A DNA stretch of 64,000 nt from positions 13,909,824 to 13,973,823 of the forward strand of contig NW_022098031.1 in NCBI RefSeq assembly GCF_002288925.2, read 5' to 3'. The notes beneath the pieces are model-generated. The model worked only from the letters and a program-made list of their open reading frames with translations, did not search any database and was not told where the DNA came from. This document shows, piece after piece, positions 1 to 12,143 of this stretch (the first letter of the stretch is position 1; every line of letters starts with the position of its first letter). This DNA is from Delphinapterus leucas (Eukaryota; Chordata; Mammalia; Artiodactyla; Monodontidae). A program made the position numbers and the translations under genes.

Positions 1-221
1 TTCTTAAATAAGTTATTACTTCCACAAGTATTCTACGTAGTACTTAGAGTTCTACAGTATCATAAAATGGAATTTTTATAGACACAGAAGTTGAATTTTT
101 TTCTGGCTTATGCTAATTAAATAGCTCATGCTAACACTGTAGCATACACAGCATCTACCTGATTATAAGAGTCTGAAGTGTTTTACTGTTCACTTTTTGG
201 AGCTACCTGGAAAGCTGTAAG

Positions 222-402
222 GCAGGGGTAGGCCAACTTTTTTGTAAAGGGCCAGAGAGTAAATATTTTAAGCTTTGCAGCAGTATACACTTCTGGTCTC
301 TGTCACTTTTTTTTTTAAGCAACCTTTAAAAACGTTGTAAAAACACAGCTAGCAGGCCATACCAAAAAATGGCTCACAGGCTGCAGTTTGCCAGCCCTCG
401 AG
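222..402 (+). mobile_element. hAT-type nonautonomous DNA transposon
   Basis: Starts CAGGGGTAGGCCAAC and ends GTTTGCCAGCCCTCG, imperfect inverted ends of the CAGGGGTYGGCAAAC type, with the internal AAAGGGCCAGAGAGTAAATA. Family name not assigned. Confidence 0.75.
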
Positions 403-1094
403 GTAAGGCATTCCTGTATCATAAAACGTCCATTTTCTAATAACTGATGACAAAACTCAGGAGGAAACTAAGTTTTTAATTTTAAAATCAGGCCTACTAT
501 TAACATAATTGCTTATTACTAGTTACTTATAGGCAATATTTCTGCTAACACACTGCTGATTGCTTCATAGAAATCTTTCTAAATTCAAAGCATGTTTTCC
601 CAAATCTTTAACAAATCTATTTTAATACACTATATGTGTACACATACATACACACCCATGATTCCCAATTACAAATTTACTTATTTTCAAAATAACTAGC
701 CAAAAATGTGTATTTAAAAACCTGTATCAGATGCTTCGAACTTGGATTACAAAGTACAAAAATAATACTGTTTCATGTAAAAGATTCCGTTCATTAAATA
801 AAGTAACAAAACATTTGTAAGGAGGGAAAATGATAGTGGTACAGGGAGAAGTCAAGCAAAGATTAAAAATCTATTGGATATAGTTCACAAATGGATAATT
901 TACATGGTAATAATAGCTACGTGGCTTTCCGGTTAGTGAATATTCTGCTTAATTGTGAGATGATATATGCCATACATTAGATGTTACCTTTAAGTAAAAT
1001 ATGACACACAGAAATCAATAGTGAGTATGATTTAATTCTTGATGATTCAGTGGAAACTTGATCTTTCACCTCCAAGAATAACGGAAAGAACATG

Positions 1095-1480
1095 GTCCTT
1101 AGAATCAAAGAGGCCTGGAATCAGATCATGACTCCACTACTGAATAGCTATGTGTATAACCTTAAGCGGAAATAAGAGAAAATAAGTCATTTATGCAGAT
1201 GAATATACTTTGATCAATTCTTCAGATTCTAAACCCTATTCAGGGTCAGTCCCTTGACCACTCAATAGATGAGGGTAGGGGCTATAAACCCAGGCCTTCC
1301 ATCTAAGAGGTAGAACAATACAGTGAAAACAGCAAATACTTTGATTCTATTCACAGTTCCATCACTTACTAGCTGGATGACCTAGTTATTAAACCTCTCT
1401 GAGCTTTAGTTTCTTAATAAAGTGGGTCTGATACCACCTACCTTTCCGGATCATTGTGAAATCAAAGGTAACATACAGAA
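1095..1480 (+). repeat. Two MIR fragments
   Basis: 1095-1200 (CTGGAATCAGATCATGACTC, CTACTGAATAGCTATGTG) and 1315-1480 (CTTACTAGCTGGATGACCTA, CTCTGAGCTTTAGTTTCTT) follow the MIR order. Confidence 0.65.
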
Positions 1481-2329
1481 AGTACTAAGATAAATTATAC
1501 TTGAAATATTATAATTATTATGAAATGTATCCCTCACTCCATTTCTTAGAATACTTATTTTTCCACAAAGACACAATTTTATTAACAGTGATTAGCATCC
1601 CAAGCTAGTTCATAAAAAATATATCCAGCCCATAATTTGGCACATTTGCAGCTATCTTCTTTCCTATTATATTCTTCACAAACCTTAAACATATTGGGTT
1701 AAAAATTAAACAGGTTTTGAAAGTGACCTAGGAAATGAACCACCATCCACTACATCATTCTATTGTTAAGTTATCATACAAAGCTCCCACCATTTAACTT
1801 AAAAGCAATCTATGTCTTTTCATGAAAATATAGTGCCATGTATTTCCTAAATGTTCCACCAGAGGGACCTCTTAACTTTTTACAAATCAAAACAAACAAG
1901 CTTTCAATCTCAAAAATGATGAATAAAAAGTTCAAGAAAAACACTGGAGAAGTAAGAAAAAGTGTTTACGTTATTTAAATTAATTGTCACATTTATTTAA
2001 ATTTCCTTTGAAGGAGAAAGTGGGAGCAATAAAATAAAAATAGAATGTAAAGAATCAAATTGAAGAAAAATTTTAAACATTTTTACTGAGGCTTATTCAC
2101 TCATTTTACTCCATCAAACATTTACTAATACTGTGCTTAAAATGCACTAGAAGTTGGGAAAAAAATTAGCTTATACTGTAGGAGTGCTACATATTCCCTG
2201 GCTCATTTTCTCCTGAATGCAAAAGCTTAATTGTGTTGCAGGTGAAACCATAGTACAAATACATAAAAGGTACAATAGATCCCTCTCCACAAGCAGAAAG
2301 CCTACAATATATATATGGTCATCATTATT

Positions 2330-2895
2330 TGATACCAGCTTCATAGTGGGGTTCTTCCATGCTTATTCTAAAACTTGGGTAAAATAAAATATCAATTTTG
2401 GATAGACTGTGCTAAAATTATCATTAAAAATTAGAAAGTAATTTGGCAACATATATCAAAAGCATTAACAAAAGTTCTTTGAACAAGTAATTTCATTTCC
2501 AGGACTATTTCCTAAGGAAATGATCACAAAATCAAGTACTATAATGCAAAAATTAAGGTACTTTCATAAAACCACAAACCAGTACAATACAATCATATAA
2601 AGAAATATTATCCAGTGATAAAAAGAAGTAATTTTTAAAAACCTGAACAATGACATGGGAAAACACTAACAGCTTAAAGGAAAAAATATGTAAATATTTA
2701 CAATATGACATTTATAATATTTATAGTGATACTAATTTTGGGGAAAAAATATAAGACTAGAGAAACATGGACCAAAATGAGTGGCTAACCTTAGGTGGTG
2801 AATTTGAAATGCAATTTTCCTTTTATTTTCTGTATGAGTTAAATCATAAACATGGGTTAATGTTATACTGAAAAAATAAGCATTATTAAAAACAG
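2330..2895 (+). mobile_element. Ancient L1 3' end
   Basis: Contains AAGTAATTTGGCAACATAT, ATTTCCTAAGGAAATGATCA, AAATATTATCCAGTGATAAAA and ACATGGGTTAATGTTATACTG, typical of old L1M 3' ends. Subfamily not assigned. Confidence 0.65.
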
Positions 2896-3066
2896 CACCT
2901 AAAAGCTTTTATCTAAACCTTAAAACTTTATTTTTTTGGAAAAAACCCTGTTTAATGCTTTTTTTTCCTTTTAGTAGCAGTCCAAACTGCATCTTTGGTG
3001 GTAACAAGCCATACCAGATTTCACAGCATTTGAAAAGCTAAAAATGGGACTCCAAAAAGAAAAGGT

Positions 3067-3068
<2 letters not shown>

Positions 3069-3110
<42 letters not shown>
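3069..3110 (+). repeat. (AC)21 microsatellite
   Basis: An uninterrupted run of 21 AC units, so probably length-polymorphic. It lies in LEMD3 intron 4. Confidence 0.98.
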
Positions 3111-3112
<2 letters not shown>

Positions 3113-4234
3113 CTAAATGTATAAGAAGGATATTACCTACATAAAGTAACTTCACTTAACTAATTAAGAAATTAATCCAAAATCTCTTGTAAAAATATAC
3201 ATTAGAAATTCTACTGAATTAAAAAAAAAAAAGGGCAAAACCCAATCTGAAACATAAAATAGTCCCAGAGAAAAGATATTAAAATCTTTTAAGACCAGAA
3301 TTCTTTAGCATCACTTTTTTTTTTTTTTAAACTCAATACAGGCAGTTCCCAACTAACTCATGCATGGGTGTATCCATTAACTCCTTTGCTGCCAGTCTTC
3401 AATCAAACTAATGTCTTGTACCCTACTGCTGCCTGGCTTAGACTCCAACTTGTCCCAACCCTGGTTCTGTGTCCTTCTTTTTACCTTATCCAATCAAATG
3501 GCTGGGGACGGGAAAGAGAGGCAGTTAATCATCCTTCCACACCAACCCGACTCTTCTTCAGCTCCAGCTTAACTGCTGATCAAGCCCTATCCTGTTCCCA
3601 AGCCCTATCCCATCCAACCCTTTAGTCCTTCCTTCAAATACAATTCAGTAGATTTTAAGAGTCTTGAGGTTTGTCTGAAATGTAAATTAATCCTGCTCCA
3701 GGAATTTATGACCAATGATAACAGATATCTGTGCCATTACCTCTCTGAGAGGTTCAACTGGGAAAAAAAAGAAGAGAAAGCAGGAGGGAATCACTGGTTG
3801 GGATCAGTTTTTCCCACTGCTAAAAGTAAAAACATGTTCAAATCATAACAAATGGCTTGCTGGCTTTGGATTCCCACATGCTATGCCCTTTTCCTGGAAT
3901 ATTTGATTCTATGTTCCCTTTAGCCTACTCAATCCAATCCCTTCTTTGCCCCCACCCCCATAATATATCTAGCAATTTTTCCATCCCTTAAGACAAAGTC
4001 CCATAATCGTAAGCCCTTCTTATTTAGACCTTTTTGGATCCTAATCCTTTAGGTATCCAATCTATTAACTATTACGCTATCCACAAATTTGCCTGTCATC
4101 AATGTTCTCATCTAGGTCAAAACTGAAAATGAAGAAAAGAACAAGGTTGAGAGACAAATCCTGCAGCATGTTATTAGAAAACTCTCTTCAGAGTGACACG
4201 GGTTTAATTAGTTAGGAAACACACAAAAAAAGAA

Positions 4235-4445
4235 GTAAAATTTATTGGAAGTTATTATAATCATCAGGCACTGACCTAGGTACTTTGTATTCTCACAAGT
4301 CTCCCAACAACTCTGACAGGCATTATTAAGAACAGTCCCACTTTCACACTGAGATACAGGTACAGAAACGTAAAGGGACTTTACCAAGACACACGGTTTC
4401 TATGTGCCAGTGCTAGAATTGGAATCAACATCAAATCTCCATCAT
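4235..4445 (-). repeat. MIR
   Basis: CAGGCACTGACCTAGGTACTTT, ACACTGAGATACAGGTACAG and AGCCAGAGC-like order in reverse. Confidence 0.7.
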
Positions 4446-4734
4446 ATTATACTGTCTCAACATCTTTTAAGTATCTACATATAAGTTATGAATTAAGTTA
4501 AGAACTGAGTCCATATTTCTCTTTTTTGACGAGCATATCATGGCAGATTGTCACTAAAACCTCGCTGAAAGCCTTAGAACTATACTACATTCTAAATTAA
4601 AAAAAAAAAAAGAGGGGGTGACGTCAGGAAGATGACAGAATAGGAAGCTCCAGACCCTCCTTCCCCTACAGAGACACAAATTCAATAATACCCCTTTGTA
4701 AGAAATCTAGAAACCGGTTAAGAGCCTCCTGCAC

Positions 4735-5420
4735 CCCAAGCATGTGCAAAACTAGCTGCATGAAGGTAGGAAAATTCATAACACTCACTCCACCGGAGCT
4801 CCTTCCCCTGGCATACCATAATGTGATCTGGAGAAAATTCCCAACTCCTGGCTTATCCTTGAGGAGGGAAAGAGAAGACTGGAACATATGCCCAATGTTC
4901 AGACTTTTCAGGGGCCGCCAGAGGGACTGGCTTCTGTCTTGCTTGAATCTTAGCACTAATAGGTAAGGGCACCAGGTTGGGGGTTGCCAAGAACAAAGGC
5001 AATGAACTAATACACACTCACTTGCCACTTTCCCTGCCTGCAGCTCAGTGCAGAATAAGTGGCAGAAAACCCCTAACTCCTGGTTTCTCCCCATGGAGGG
5101 AAAGAGTTGGAACATGTGTCCAACGTTTCAGTTTCTCAGGGAGCTGCCCAAGGGACTGGTTTCTGTATCACTTGTTTCAGAGCACTGAGATCTGACATAG
5201 TCTAGATGCCTGGGGGTTGCTGAAAATAAAAAAGAGCTGGACAGCTTCCTGCGGTTCCAGAGAACCCGCAGTATAGCAAACAGACACCAGAGGGAGCAAG
5301 AGATTACAAGCTCCTATAAAAAGAAACCTGCAAAATCTCTCTAGTTGGGAATATGCACCCACAGGTCCAGAAAAGATGCATCCACAAAAAAGGTTTGAGG
5401 GGACCCCAGAATCTCTATCT
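4735..5420 (+). repeat. Tandem monomers in the L1 5' region
   Basis: Two full units and a partial third, spaced by about 230 bp. AACTCCTGG occurs at 4843 and 5075. GGGACTGG followed by CTTCTGT or TTTCTGT occurs at 4923 and 5152. GGGGGTTGC occurs at 4979 and 5212. Between these anchors the order of matching words is the same. Confidence 0.75.
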
Positions 5421-8073
5421 GAGCTCAGTGGTAAAGGTCTTCCCCTGCATGAAGGCAGTCTGTAAAGGCTAGCAGATGTGGCTGTGTTTTCAAATGGTAG
5501 ATCCCAACACAAGGTAACAAGGCACACAAAGGGAACAAGGAAAACATGGCCCAACTAAGAGAACAAAATAAATCTCCAGGAACTGACCCTAAAGAAACTG
5601 AGCTATATGAATTACCTGATAAAAATCTAAAACTAACTGTCATAAAGATGTTCAACAAGCTCAGGAAAACAATGCATAAATAAAATGAGAATATCAATAA
5701 AGAGAAAACACTAAAAAGAACCAAACAGGAATTTTGAAGCTGAAGAATACAATACCTGAATTGAAAAATTCAAAAGATGGGTTCAAAAGCAGTCTTAAAT
5801 CAAGCAGAACAAAGAATCAAGGAACTCAAAGATAAGTCATTTGAAATTATCCAGAGGAACAAAAAGAAAAGAGAATGAAGAAGAATGAAGAAAGGCTTAA
5901 GGGACTTACTGAACATTATCAGTTAGATCAATACATGCATTATGGAAGTCCCAGAAGGAGAGGAGTGAAAGGAGCAGAAAGCTTATTTGAAGAAATAATG
6001 ACCCAAAACTCCCAAATCTGGGGAAAGAAATGGACGTTCAGATTCAAGAAGTCCAACAGCTTCTTTATGGGATATAGCAAGGGCAGTTCTAACAGGGAAT
6101 TTCATAGTGGTAAATGCCTACATTAAAAAAGAAGAGACTCTCAAATAAACCACCCATCTTTACACCTCAAAGAACTAGAAAAAGAAGAATTAAACCCAAA
6201 GTTAACAGAAGGAAGTGATAAGGATTAGGGCAGAAATAAAATTTTAAAAAATCAACAAAACAAAGAAGTGGTTTTTAGAAAAGATCAGCAAAATTGACAA
6301 ACCCTTAGTTAATAAAAAGAGAGAGAAGCCTCAAACATAATCAGAAATGAAAGAGGAGGTATTAAAATTGATGTCAGAGAAATACAAAGGATCGTAACAG
6401 ACTACCACGGCCAATTACTCATCAACAAACTGGATAACCTAGAAAAAAAAGGATAAATTCCTAGAAACATATAACCTATCAAGACTAAATAATGAAGAAA
6501 TAGAAAATCTGAACAGACCTATAACTAGTACAGAAACTGAATCAGTAATCAAAAACCTCCCAACAAAGAAAAGTCTAGGATTCAGTGGTTTCACTGGAGG
6601 ATGCTACTAAACATTTAAAAAAGAATTAACACTTATGCTTCTCAAATTCTTCCAAAAAATTTGAAGAGGAGGGAACACTTCCACACTCATTTTATGAGGC
6701 CAGCATTACTCTGACACCAAAGCTGAACGAAAACACTACAAGAAAGGAAATACAGACCAATATCCCTGATGAATACAGATGCAAATCCTCAACAAAATAT
6801 TAGCAAACTGAGTTCAACAGTTTTAACAACACATTAAAAGGATCAGACACCATGACCAAGTGGGATTTATTCCAAGAATGCAAGGATGGTCCAACATACA
6901 AAAGCCAATCAATGTGATACACACCACATTAAAAGAACAAAAAATTAAAACTCACATGATCATTTCAATAAATACAGAAAAAGCATTTGACAAAATTCAA
7001 CACCTTAAATTATTAAAAACACTTGACAGATCAGGAACAGAAGCAAATTACCTCAAAATAATAAAAGCCACATATGAAAAGCCAATGTCTAGTATATACT
7101 TAACTGTGAAAAACTCCAAGCTTTTCCTTGGAGACTAGGAATAAGGCAAAGATGTCCATTGTTACCATTTCTATTCAATATAGTACTAGAAATCCTAGCT
7201 ACAGCAATTAGGTGAGAAAAGAAAATGCATACAAATTGGAAAGGAGGAAGTAAAATTATCTGTTTGCAGAAACACGATCTTATACATAGAAGACTCTACA
7301 GACTCCACAAAAAAACCCATTACAATTTAAGCAATTCAGCAAAGTTGCAGGATAAAAAAATTAATATAAAAAAGAAGTTGCATTTCTATACACAAAAATG
7401 AAAAATCAGAAAAGAAAATTAAGAAAATGTCATTTATAATAGCATCAAAAAGAACAAAATACTTAGGAATAAACATTACCAAGAATGTGACAGACTTGTA
7501 CACTGAAAACTACAAAGCACTGCTTAAAGAAATTCAAGACACAAATAAATGAAAAGGCATCCTGTGTTCATGATTGGAAGACTTAATATTGTTAAAATGT
7601 CCATACTACCCAAAGCAATCTACAGATTCAATGCAATTCCCATCAAAATCTCAGTAGCACTTTTCTGAGAAACAGAAAGATCAATTCTAAAATTCATATG
7701 GAACCACAAAGGATCCTGAATAGCCAAAACAATTTTAAGCAAGAAGAACAAAGCTAGAGGCCCCATACTTCCTGACTTCAAAACATATCACAAAGGTACA
7801 GTAATCAAAACAGTACAGTACTGATGTAAAGAGAGACACATAGAACAACGGAAGAAAACAGAGAAGGTCTCATATATGGTCAACTGATCTTCAACAAGTG
7901 TGCTAAGAACACACAACGGGAAAAGGATAGTTTCTTCAACAAATGGTGTTGAGAAAACTGGATTTCCACATGCAAATGAATGAAACTGAAGCTTTATCTT
8001 ACACTACACAAAAATCAACTCAAAATGGATTGAAGACTTAAACAGGACATGAAACTATAAAACTCTTAGAAGA

Positions 8074-8385
8074 TGGGGCTTCCCTGGTGGTGCAGTGGTT
8101 GAGAATCTGCCTGCTAATGCAGGGGACACGGGTTCGAGCCCTGGTCTGGGAGGATCCCACATGCCGTGGAGCAACTAGGCCCATGAGCCACAACTACTGA
8201 GCCTGAGCGTCTGGAGCCTGTACTCCGCAACAAGAGAGGCCACAATAGTGAGAGGCCCGCGCACTGCGATGAAGAGTGGCCCCCCGCTTGCCACAACTAG
8301 AGAAAGCCCTCGCACAGAAATGAAGACCCAACACAGCAAAAATAAATTAATTAATAAAAAATAAGGAATGATATTAAAAAAAAAC
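8074..8385 (+). mobile_element. CHR-type SINE, long form (copy A)
   Basis: The tRNA-derived head GGGCTTCCCTGGTGGTGCAG has an A box and a B box (GGGTTCGAGCCC). It continues to the long 3' part and an A-rich tail. The target duplication AACTCTTAGAAGA lies at 8061-8073 and 8386-8398. It is inside the old L1. Confidence 0.95.
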
Positions 8386-8445
8386 AACTCTTAGAAGAAA
8401 ATACAGGGGAAAAGCTTCATGATACTGGTCTTAGCAATAATTTTT

Positions 8446-8652
8446 TTTTTTTTTTTTTTTTGCGGTACGCGGGCCTCTCTCTGTTGTGGCCTCTCCTGTT
8501 GCAGAGCACAGGCTCCGAACATGCAGGCTCAGCGGCCATGGCTCACGGGCCCAGCCGCTCCGCGGCATGTGGGACCTTCCCGGACCAGTGCACGAACCTG
8601 TGTCCCCTGCATCGGCAGGCAGACTCTCAACCACTGCACCACCAGGGAAGCC
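8446..8652 (-). mobile_element. CHR-type SINE, short form (copy B)
   Basis: Poly(T), then GCGGTACGCGGGCC, ending at GGGAAGCCC: a short-form SINE in reverse. The target duplication CTTAGCAATRATTTTT flanks it (8430 and 8653). It faces copy A about 60 bp away. Confidence 0.94.
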
Positions 8653-10400
8653 CTTAGCAATGATTTTTTAAATATGACCTGGCAATGATTTTCTGGATAT
8701 GACACCAAAAGCACAGGCAACATAAGCAAAAAGAGACAAGTGAGACTACATCAAACTAAAAAGCTTCTGCATAGCAAAGGAAACAATCAACAGAGTAAAA
8801 AGAGGATCTGTGAAATAGGAGAAAATATTTGCAAACCAAATATCTGATAAGGGTTAACATCCAAAAGTAAATAAGGAACTCCTACAAGTCAATAACAAAA
8901 AATCAGATAACCTGATTTAAAAAATGGGTAAGAGACCTGAATAAACATTTCTCCAAAGAAAACATAAAAATGTCCAATATGTATATGAAAAGATGCTTGA
9001 CATCACTAATCATCAAAGAAATGCAAATCAAAACCACTGTGAGATATCACCTTACAGCTGTTAGCGTGGCCATTATTAAAAAACAAACCAGAACCAAAAG
9101 AAAACAAAATAAGAGTTTTCAAGGATATGGAGAAAAGGGAACCCTTGTAAATGTTGGTGGGAATGTAAAATGGTGCAGCCATTATGGAGACCAGTATGGA
9201 AGTTCATCAAATTACTAAAACTAGAACTATTATATGTTCCAGCAATCTCACTTCTGGGTATTTATCAAAAGAATTGAAAACAGGATCTAAGAGATATTTG
9301 CACTCCTATGTTCACTGCAGTATTATTCACAATAGCCAAGAAGTGGAAAGACCTAAATATTCACCAGCCTATCAATGGATAAATAAAATGTGGGGTATAT
9401 ACAGTGGAATATTATTCAGCCTTAAAAAAGGAAATCCTGTCATATAGTACAACATGGGCGAAACTTGAGGGCACTGTGCTAAGAGATACTAACCAGTCAC
9501 AGAAGGACAAATACTGCATGATTCCATTTTTATGAGGTATCTACTGTAGTCAAACTCACAGAAGCAGAAAGTGACATGGTGGTGGTCAGGGGCTGGGAGG
9601 AGGAGGAAAGGGGGAGTTGCTGTGCAATGGGTACAGAGATTCAGTAATGCAAGATGAAAAAGTTTGAGAGATCTGCTGCACAATGATGCATATATAGTTA
9701 ATAATACTGTACACTTTAGGGCAGATCTCATGTTACGTGTTTTTTTTTTACCACAAAAAGGGGGGAAATGAAGTTTGTATGACATGACTTGTTCACGATG
9801 AATGGATGCCAACTTCTAGGGATCAGCATTTCCATCTGCAAGTACTCACATCTTTATGGAATTATCTTTATGGAACTGGATTAACATCAAGCTCCCCAAT
9901 AGGGTTTTCAAAATCCACTGTCCCCTTTTTGGAAATCAGAGTGACACCTGTCCATCTTAACCTTCTAGTACCTATCCTTTTATCTAGGATTTCCTAGATT
10001 ACTTACAGTGGTATAGAAAATACATCTGCAAATTCTCTTAGAACCCTGAAATAAAATTATCCCGGGGCAGAAGAATTGAAATAAATGACAATGGTTAGAT
10101 GCTTACTTATATGCTTTCTTATATCCTACTTACTTATCTCAATTTCTCTCTCACCAATGGTGTCTGCACCCTTTCCAAACTAATGTGCATTCTCTCACAG
10201 AGAATGTTCTAAAACAAACTAAAACAAAAAATGTTGAGTAATTTTGCTTTCTCTATCTGCTCACATTACACCAAACAGCAGGCCCAAGTTTGTAACAGTA
10301 CAATTAAAGTAATCAAATGCATGGTACTGTAGATATAAGTTGTGATGATTTACATAAACTTTAAGAATAGAGCTATTAAAATTCTAATTTCACTGCTTAC

Positions 10401-10468
10401 TTTCAAATATGCAGCTGCCTCTTGGACAGAAAGTGTTCTCTGACTAGAACTGCCACATTCATGATCTC
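10401..10468 (-). CDS. LEMD3: LEMD3 coding exon 4 (68 nt)
   Basis: The minus strand shows an acceptor ending CTTTCCAG, then 68 nt, then a donor GTAAGC. Together with the final G of exon 3 it reads [23 protein letters not shown], in two halves about the phase-1 split Gly codon. This is the expected continuation of the MAN1 luminal/MSC region. It ends in phase 0. The next exon, which should begin with something like DLGPEYEG, was not found between 1 and 10400, so it lies outside the window. Confidence 0.94.
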
Positions 10469-10999
10469 CTGGAAAGATTAGCATATTATTAATTTTGAAT
10501 CAGTACTATGTTAAACAGAAGAAAACAAATATGATTAATCAAACTAGTTTTACAAATTACACAATTATAGATTATATTATTATAATCAGTAAAGAAAGAA
10601 GATAAACACTCATTTATATTTTCTAGAAATAAATTTCAATAGGCAATATAAACAAATATTTTTATATCAACCACAACCTTTAAATGTATTTCAGTCTAGA
10701 CAGAAACATACATTCCTCTTACATTCCCAATGAAATTGTTAGCCAGGGGTAGGAACCATGTCATGCTGATGCCTATCCATAGACCTTGGCACAAAGAAAG
10801 CCCTCTACAGATGTATTATTTTTCAAGGGGGAAAATTCATTGTGCTAACTCATACATCTATTAACTAAAGCTAATAATTCAAGAGTTCAAGTTTGAATTA
10901 AAATGTGCATTTTCGGAGTATTACTAAGCCTATCTTTAGCAAGGAGTATGCATAACTTAAAAAATTATTATAACACAAATCAATAGGGAAATTAGAAGC

Positions 11000-11135
11000 T
11001 TCTACCTATAATCTGGTTTCTACAAATACGTGTACTACATATAAAAGTTTGGAAAACTACATTTTCCTTTTCTTGTAACTATTTATTATAAAAGAATCCA
11101 AAGCCTTTTTTTTTCTTTTTCAGGCTATCTGTGGT
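11000..11135. repeat. Intronic duplicate, copy 1
   Basis: Shares with 12015-12143 the ordered words TTCTACC, ATCTGGTTTCTAC/ATCTAGTTTCTAC, AAAAGTTTGGAA, TACTACATTTT-like, CTTTTCTTGTAACT, GAATCCAAAG and TTTCAG. Not a repeat I recognise. Confidence 0.7.
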
Positions 11136-11424
11136 TATTAGAGATCAATTATCCTTACAATGAACTTCAATTTTAAGTTTCTCCTACTTGTTTCTTTCAA
11201 GTACTTTTTAAAAAAAAAATTTAACATAAAAGTACAATAATTAAAGTAAAATCCTTGGCAAATTTTTCTATCATAAAAGCAACCATGTTCCTATTTATCG
11301 TTTTGTTCAAGTAGCCAGATTTTAATGGTCATGGTTGTAAAACAGGTAGAAATACCTATTAGATGAACATGTAAGTCTTCAAACTTTATAATCCATCCTC
11401 AGAGATTCCAATTCCACAGATCTA

Positions 11425-11642
11425 CAGCAGAGGTTGGCAAACCCACAGACCAAATCTGGTCTACCACCGGTTTTTATAAATGAAGCTTTATTGCAACGCT
11501 CATTCATGTATTATCTATGGCTGCTTTCAGGCTCTAACAGCAGAAATGAGTAGTTGTGACAGAGACAGTCTATCCCACAAAGCCTAAAAAATCTATCTGG
11601 CTCCTTCACAGAAAAAAGTTTGCAGACCCCTGCTGTAGAGGA
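11425..11642 (-). mobile_element. hAT-type DNA transposon, same family as 222-402, reversed
   Basis: CAGAGGTTGGCAAACCC start and AAAGTTTGCAGACCCCTG end, with TTTATTGCAAC...ATTATCTATGGCTGCTTTC inside. Confidence 0.78.
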
Positions 11643-12014
11643 AGGAATCTACATCTTTAAAAGCACCCCAGACTATGCCGATCTAACACACTTCATAAAA
11701 CACTGCTATAGAGACAGCTCTAGAAGCTTGTAGCAGCAACATGAGGAATTCCATGTAGATTATATACTTCATTTCTGGGTGCTACAGCATACCAAATAAA
11801 TGTCATCAGTTTGCAGCATATGTATATAACAGTCTGTCAGTCAATGCAAAGAAGACTTTTAGTGATATACACACAATTATTAGCCAAAAAAAAACTGACC
11901 AGAATTAAGGACCCCCAAAAAAAACAAAAGCAAAGATTGGTGAGAGGATGGGGAACTGTCAGGATTCTCAATGCTACCATTCGACCAGAGGAGTTCCACA
12001 TTCACCTACTAGGT

Positions 12015-12143
12015 TTCTACCAATGATCTAGTTTCTACCAAAGGATCTGCTACAAACAAAAGTTTGGAATACTACATTTTTCTTTTCTTGTAACTGTTTA
12101 TATGAAGAGAATCCAAAGTCTCTTCTTTCAGATTATATGTGAA
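12015..12143. repeat. Intronic duplicate, copy 2
   Basis: Same orientation as copy 1, about 1.01 kb away. Matching ends near 12143. Diverged by roughly a fifth by eye. Confidence 0.7.

Larger units (their letters stand above)
4610..9770 (+). mobile_element. Old L1 with its 5' end retained and an internal deletion
   Basis: It begins GGGGTGACGTCAGGAAGATG, typical of the 5' end of older mammalian L1 families. A 5' region with tandem units of about 230 bp runs to about 5430. ORF1-like sequence follows from 5545 (AQLREQNKSPGTDPKETE). Near 6055 it jumps to the ORF2 stretch AVLTGNFIVVNAYIKK, so the end of ORF1 and the endonuclease part of ORF2 are missing. Reverse-transcriptase sequence is recognisable (GFIPRMQGWSNIQ, MIISINTEKAFDKIQH), as are the C-terminal region and a 3' UTR ending near 9770. 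Many stops and frameshifts. Two SINEs have inserted at 8074 and 8446. Confidence 0.85.
1..10400 (-). other. LEMD3: LEMD3 intron 4 (partial)
   Basis: At least 10.4 kb of intron, by position below exon 4 with no further exon recognised. It holds a hAT element, two MIR pieces, an old L1 3' end, a (CA)n tract, a third MIR and a large deleted L1 with two SINEs. The stretches 403-1090, 1485-2370, 2895-4230 (apart from the CA tract) and 9775-10400 show only AT-rich unique sequence with no long open frame. Confidence 0.8.

Noticed and set aside
420..445. A minus-strand peptide QLLENGRF resembling part of the next LEMD3 exon (WILENGKD)
   Set aside because: No matching flanks and no suitable splice sites; the bases belong to a MIR-like stretch next to a hAT element.
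3069..3110. CRISPR-like or other array structure
   Set aside because: It is a simple AC dinucleotide run; there are no spacers anywhere in the window.
5177..5724. Two overlapping minus-strand frames of 125 and 99 codons
   Set aside because: They are antisense to the 5' and ORF1 regions of the old L1.
8431..8729. Several short open frames on both strands near 8.5, 38.6, 45.2, 50.7 and 57.6 kb
   Set aside because: They all translate the same CHR SINE in different frames, hence the recurring similar peptides.
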